This document shows, piece after piece, positions 33,840 to 38,747 of a DNA stretch of 38,747 nucleotides; within the stretch, counting starts at the first letter, position 1, and every line of letters begins with the position of its first letter. Where the stretch lies: positions 1 to 38,747 of the forward strand of contig DXHY01000086.1 of assembly GCA_019113175.1 (NCBI GenBank). Reading direction: 5' to 3'. This DNA is from Candidatus Eisenbergiella stercoravium. Its GTDB lineage: Bacteria; Bacillota; Clostridia; Lachnospirales; Lachnospiraceae. The position numbers and the translations under genes are program-made. The notes beneath the pieces are model-generated. The model was not told the origin of the DNA. It saw only the letters and a program-made list of their open reading frames with translations, and ran no database searches.

Positions 33840-33961
33840 GGAGGCGCACGAACCGGCGGTTTGTGCAGAAGAATGGACGGTACCATTCTCTTTGTAAAAA
33901 ATACTGCCCTTCGGCGGCAGGAAAGGAGGCGCACGGACCCGGCGGTTCGTGCTGAAGGATG
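33840..33961 (+). repeat. Duplicated Shine-Dalgarno/hairpin/start-codon module in the lacI leader
   Basis: Copy A (33840-33876) and copy B (33925-33962) share order and most bases. In copy A, GGAGG (33840-33844), a hairpin (GCACGAACC/GGTTTGTGC, 33846-33866), 6 nt and ATGG follow in order. In copy B, GGAGG (33925-33929), a hairpin (GCACGGACC/GGTTCGTGC, 33931-33952), 6 nt and ATGG follow. Folding the hairpin leaves exactly 7 unpaired bases between GGAGG and ATG in both. Copy A starts a 38-codon frame, copy B starts lacI. A CTGCC/GGCAG hairpin (33904-33920) and the GAATGG/CCATTC arms (33871-33888) lie within or between the copies. Confidence 0.7.
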
Positions 33962-33989
33962 GCACAGAGAAAAAAAAGCGGAAGCGTGA
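33873..33989 (+). CDS. Possible 38-aa upstream ORF overlapping the lacI start
   Basis: Starts at the ATG of module copy A and ends in TGA at 33987-33989, 31 nt inside lacI in another frame. The peptide begins MDGTILFVKNTALRRQ and is Arg-rich, with no known family. Ribosomes translating it would unfold the copy B hairpin and could couple translation to lacI. It may instead be only a by-product of the duplication. Confidence 0.3.
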   Translation: MDGTILFVKNTALRRQERRRTDPAVRAEGWHREKKAEA

Positions 33990-34978
33990 CATTGAAGGAT
34001 ATTGCCGCCGCTACAGGATTTTCCGCAAATACGGTTTCCAGAGCACTGGCGGACAAATCCGATATATCGGAGGAAACCAAAGAGGTAATCCGGAAGAAGG
34101 CCGAAGAGATGGGATACATTGCAAACGCTCTGGCCAGCTTTCTTCGTTCCGGAGTCAGCAGGAATATTTCCATCATTGTGGGTGATATTTCCAATCCCCA
34201 CTTTTCCGTTATGGTGAAGGAAATGCAGATGCTGCTGCAAAAAAAGGGATATAATTCCATTATTTTTAATACGGAGGAAAATCCTGAAATGGAGCGTCAG
34301 GCGGTTACGGTTTCCATCAGCCAGAACGTGGACGGAATCATTATCTGTCCGGCTCCGGGAGGAGAGGCCAACATCGGGCTGCTCCGGCATTATGGGAAGC
34401 CCTTTGTACTGATCGGAAGAAGGCTGGAGGAAGAAACCAGCTACGTCATCTGCGACGATGAGAACAGCGGTTATCTTGCGGCCTGCTATCTGATGGATAT
34501 GGGGCACAGGGAGATCCTGTTTCTGAACGGGCCGAAGGGGATTTCCAGCGCGGCAGAGCGTCTTTCGGGTTATCGCCGTGCACTGAGGGAAAGAGGGATT
34601 CCCTATAACGGACGGCTGGTTCATACGGTGCCTGTTACGGCGGGAAAGGGAACGGAACGGATGCGCAGGGCCCTGGCGGGAGAGCAGCATTATACAGCGG
34701 TTCTGGCGTTCAGCGATATTCTGGCCTGGCAGGCAGTCTGCATTCTGGAGGAGCTGGGGAAAAAAGTGCCGGATGACTGTTCCGTTATCGGATTCGACAA
34801 TATCCGTTTCACCTACCCGCGCCGGCTCACCTCAATTTCCTCTTCCAAAACCACCATGGCCAGAAAGTGCGCGGGAATTCTTCTTGGACAGCTGGAAGGA
34901 AAGGCCGGCCGGAAGGAGCAGATCGTTCTGGAAACCGGGATCGTACAGGGGGATACGGTGAGAAGGATCAGAAAATAA
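33959..34978 (+). CDS. LacI family transcriptional regulator
   Basis: A 339-aa protein. The N-terminal HTH is VTLKDIAAATGFSANTVSRALADKSDIS, the hinge helix is ANALASFLRSG, and a periplasmic-binding-protein-like effector domain follows (SIIVGDISNPHFSVM, DGIIICPAPG, FVLIGRR, VIGFDNIRFTY). It probably represses both the divergent glycyl radical operon and its own downstream glycosidases, because the same palindrome core occurs at both places. The effector is likely an arabinose- or glycan-derived sugar. At 33959 the only close purine run touches the ATG; a GGAGG 30 nt upstream is brought to 7-nt spacing by a hairpin. A GTG at 33985 would cut the HTH leader and is less likely. Confidence 0.92.
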   Translation: MAQRKKSGSVTLKDIAAATGFSANTVSRALADKSDISEETKEVIRKKAEEMGYIANALASFLRSGVSRNISIIVGDISNPHFSVMVKEMQMLLQKKGYNSIIFNTEENPEMERQAVTVSISQNVDGIIICPAPGGEANIGLLRHYGKPFVLIGRRLEEETSYVICDDENSGYLAACYLMDMGHREILFLNGPKGISSAAERLSGYRRALRERGIPYNGRLVHTVPVTAGKGTERMRRALAGEQHYTAVLAFSDILAWQAVCILEELGKKVPDDCSVIGFDNIRFTYPRRLTSISSSKTTMARKCAGILLGQLEGKAGRKEQIVLETGIVQGDTVRRIRK

Positions 34979-36574
<1,596 letters not shown>

Positions 36575-36590
36575 AAGGAGTTTGCAGACA

Positions 36591-38558
36591 ATGATGAACA
36601 GACCCGAGCACCGCATGGTGCGCATTACAGAAGGTTTCTGGAAGGAACAGCTGGACAAGATTCATCATGTTACCGTCTGGGATGTGCTGAACAAATTTGA
36701 GCACGACCATGAGGACGGCATCATGAAAAACTACGAATGGGTGGCGGAGGGAAAGCCTGGAAAGCACGTGGGACCGCCCTGGTATGATGGCCTGATCTGC
36801 GAAGTAATCCGTGGAATCAGCGATATCATTGCGGCCTCCTATGATGAGGCGCTGGATCAGAAAATTGAATATTATACGGAAAAAATCAGCCAGGCGCAGT
36901 CGGTGGATCCGGACGGTTACATCAATACTTATACTACGCTGATCTGTCCGGACAGACGCTGGGGAGAAAATGGAGGAAGCCTGATCTGGCAGCATGAGAC
37001 CTATAATATAGGTTGCCTTGTGGAAGCTGGAGTTCATTATTATAAGGCGACGGGAAAGACGAAGCTTCTCTCCTGCGCCATAAAGGCGGCGGACTGCATG
37101 TGCTCTGTGATGGGGCCGGCTCCCAGAAAGAATATTGTTCCGGCTCATTCTCTGGCGGAAGAGGCCATGGTAAAGCTGTACCGGCTGTTGAAGGACGATG
37201 AAAAACTGGACCAGGCTCTGAAAGAAGAATACGGTCTGGCAGTACAGCCGGAAAAATATCTGGAGCTTGCCTGTTTCTGGATGGATCACAGAGGCGTGCA
37301 TGCTGACCGGGCTTCATTCCCCCATTATATGGGAGAATATGCTCAGGATCACTGTAGAATCGAGGAACAGTCCGAAGCGGTTGGACATGCGGTGCGGGCG
37401 GCTCTTATGTATACGGGACTGACGGCGGTGGGAATTGAGACCGGCGAAGAAAAATACCTTTCGGCCGCAAAACGTCTCTGGGATAATGTGGAGCAGACAA
37501 AGCTGCATATCAGCGGAGGAATCGGAGCGGTTCACAATGAGGAACGCTTTGGATATCAGTATGACCTTCCAAACGATGCCTATCTGGAAACCTGTGCCGG
37601 CGTGGCGTTTGCTTTCTGGGCGGGAGAGATGTACCGGGCATTCGGAGAGAGCAGATACATGGACGCTTTTGAGTGTGCGCTGTGCAATAACGTGCTGCCG
37701 GGACTTTCTGCGGACGGTGTCCATTACTTCTATGAAAATCCGCTGATCAGCGATGGAACGGTGGAGCGCTGGTCCTGGCATGGCTGCCCCTGCTGTCCTC
37801 CCATGTTCTTAAAGCTGATGGGCTGCCTGCAGGATTATATATATGCGTCCGGAGAAAACAGGATTGCGGTGAATCTTCACATCGGAAGTGAAGCGGATTT
37901 GTCGCTGGACGGTCTGCATGTGAAGATTGAACAGAAAGACTGCGGGATACCGTGGAGCGGAGAGAATACCATCGTTCTCCATCCGGAAAGGGAGGCGGCC
38001 TTTACGCTGGCAATCCGCAGGCCTGCCTGGTCAGGAAAATTCTGCGCGGTATATCGGGGGCGTAAGTTTGAAACCTGCGATGAGAAGGGTTACGTTCTGA
38101 TTTCAGATACCTTCCGGGATGGGGATGAAATTCGGATTTCCATGGAGCTTCCTGCCATGAAAGTGGAGGCCCACCCGTATGTGAGTGCGGATGTGGGAAG
38201 GGTTGCCCTGATGCGCGGCCCGCTTCTGTACTGCCTGGAGGAGGTGGACAATCCGAGCGGCGTGGATGTTACCCTTGGAAACGGCGGACTTTCAGTATCG
38301 GAACGGGATGTCTGCGGTCTGGTCAGGGTGCTTTCCGGAGCCTGCGCGGACGGGGAAACGTTTACCGCAGTGCCATACTACCTGTGGAACAACCGCGGCA
38401 AAGGCAGGATGGCTGTATGGGTGAAGCAGGAGGGTAAGGATATGGATGCGGTGAAAACCTGGGAGACTGCAGGAGAATATGCGGCGCACCGAACCGGAGC
38501 CGGGACGGCGGCAGATCTGACAGGATGGGAAGGAAGGCTGTATCGGAGATATCTGTAA
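36591..38558 (+). CDS. GH127 beta-L-arabinofuranosidase (DUF1680)
   Basis: A 655-aa cytoplasmic enzyme with an (alpha/alpha)6 barrel and C-terminal beta-domains. The zinc-thiolate active site of the family is visible: Glu333 and Cys335 in YLETCAGVAF and Cys401-Cys402 in WHGCPCCPPM, with the likely acid/base Glu317 16 residues before Glu333 (HNEERFGYQYDLPND). GH127 enzymes remove beta-L-arabinofuranose, including that linked to hydroxyproline in plant cell-wall glycoproteins. Next to GH51, the cell can handle both anomers. AAAGGAG at 36574-36580 supports the ATG at 36591 (or 36594); the open frame begins with a TTG at 36582. Confidence 0.94.
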   Translation: MMNRPEHRMVRITEGFWKEQLDKIHHVTVWDVLNKFEHDHEDGIMKNYEWVAEGKPGKHVGPPWYDGLICEVIRGISDIIAASYDEALDQKIEYYTEKISQAQSVDPDGYINTYTTLICPDRRWGENGGSLIWQHETYNIGCLVEAGVHYYKATGKTKLLSCAIKAADCMCSVMGPAPRKNIVPAHSLAEEAMVKLYRLLKDDEKLDQALKEEYGLAVQPEKYLELACFWMDHRGVHADRASFPHYMGEYAQDHCRIEEQSEAVGHAVRAALMYTGLTAVGIETGEEKYLSAAKRLWDNVEQTKLHISGGIGAVHNEERFGYQYDLPNDAYLETCAGVAFAFWAGEMYRAFGESRYMDAFECALCNNVLPGLSADGVHYFYENPLISDGTVERWSWHGCPCCPPMFLKLMGCLQDYIYASGENRIAVNLHIGSEADLSLDGLHVKIEQKDCGIPWSGENTIVLHPEREAAFTLAIRRPAWSGKFCAVYRGRKFETCDEKGYVLISDTFRDGDEIRISMELPAMKVEAHPYVSADVGRVALMRGPLLYCLEEVDNPSGVDVTLGNGGLSVSERDVCGLVRVLSGACADGETFTAVPYYLWNNRGKGRMAVWVKQEGKDMDAVKTWETAGEYAAHRTGAGTAADLTGWEGRLYRRYL

Positions 38559-38616
38559 AACAGAATTGAGAACGGCCGGAAATCATGAAAAAAATCATAG
38601 CCTGAAAACAGGGAAG

Positions 38617-38648
38617 GGGGCTGTCGGTTAATACCGATTTTTAGCCCC
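38617..38648 (+). promoter_or_regulatory. Hairpin downstream of GH127
   Basis: GGGGCT (38617-38622) pairs with AGCCCC (38643-38648), and inside it TCGGT (38624-38628) pairs with ACCGA (38633-38637) around a TAAT loop. No T run follows the outer stem. It may be a processing or partial termination structure before the main terminator. Confidence 0.5.
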
Positions 38649-38660
38649 TGATATGCGGGA

Positions 38661-38730
38661 AAGAGACACTTCCACAAAATTCAGGCTTTTTCAGGTCTGA
38701 ATTCACTGTGAGGGTGTCTCTTCCTTTTTT
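38661..38730 (+). terminator. Terminator of the lacI-GH51-GH127 operon
   Basis: AAGAGACAC (38661-38669) and GTGTCTCTT (38714-38722) form a perfect 9-bp outer stem followed by CCTTTTTT. An inner inverted repeat, AATTCAG/CTGAATT, lies in the loop. It is about 100 bp after the GH127 stop. The last bases of the window hold no gene. Confidence 0.7.
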
Positions 38731-38747
38731 CACTGCCCTGTTTTTGG

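Overview
The window looks like chromosomal DNA of an anaerobic gut clostridium, probably Lachnospiraceae. This is inferred from strong GGAGG ribosome sites, TTGACA/TATAAT-type promoters, an Lpl/Yte-type sugar importer with a membrane-bound AraC regulator, a corrinoid-activating ASKHA protein (RACo type), a glycyl radical enzyme with its activase, and many oxidoreductases. No phage, transposase, rRNA, tRNA or CRISPR array was seen.

Layout. (1) 150-4155, + strand: a corrinoid methyl-transfer operon with a corrinoid protein, a DUF2284 metal protein, a UroD/MtaA-type methyltransferase and a RACo-like reductive activator. It ends at a terminator. (2) 4385-7638, +: a membrane-anchored esterase, an atypical aldo/keto reductase with two Fe-S motifs, and a DUF362 protein. 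(3) 7835-9667: a zinc-ribbon NUDIX hydrolase (-), a chimeric LysR/ferredoxin deletion scar, and an SDR (+). (4) 9694-12290, -: a three-gene operon (SDR, divergent type I dehydroquinase-fold protein, quinone-oxidoreductase-type MDR) divergent from an AraC regulator (+). (5) 13396-26900, +: a visibly more AT-rich uronate-glycan utilisation locus. It holds a YesS-like sensor-regulator, a solute-binding lipoprotein, two permeases, an RraA-type aldolase, an SDR, a GH88/105 unsaturated uronyl hydrolase, a heparinase II/III-type lyase, a frameshifted 2-hydroxyacid dehydrogenase, a zinc alcohol dehydrogenase and KduD. (6) 27308-30606, +: a frameshifted Sip1/raffinose-synthase-type alpha-galactosidase and an FAD oxidoreductase. 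(7) 30581-33534, -: a glycyl radical enzyme and its radical-SAM activase. They are divergent from (8) 33959-38558, +: a LacI regulator, a GH51 alpha-L-arabinofuranosidase and a GH127 beta-L-arabinofuranosidase, followed by hairpins and a terminator.

How it fits together. Locus 5 would import oligouronides, cut them inside the cell (lyase plus unsaturated uronyl hydrolase) and reduce or cleave the keto-uronates with dehydrogenases and an RraA-type aldolase. Loci 7 and 8 appear to form one regulon. A perfect palindrome centred on TTAACGTTAA lies just downstream of a consensus promoter for the glycyl radical operon, and its core recurs in front of the GH51 gene. The most promising undescribed system is this arabinoside-linked glycyl radical enzyme, which has an unusual Trp-rich radical loop. 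The lacI leader adds a duplicated module in which a hairpin sits between the Shine-Dalgarno sequence and the start codon. Two genes carry single-base frameshifts, which may be real decay or sequence errors.
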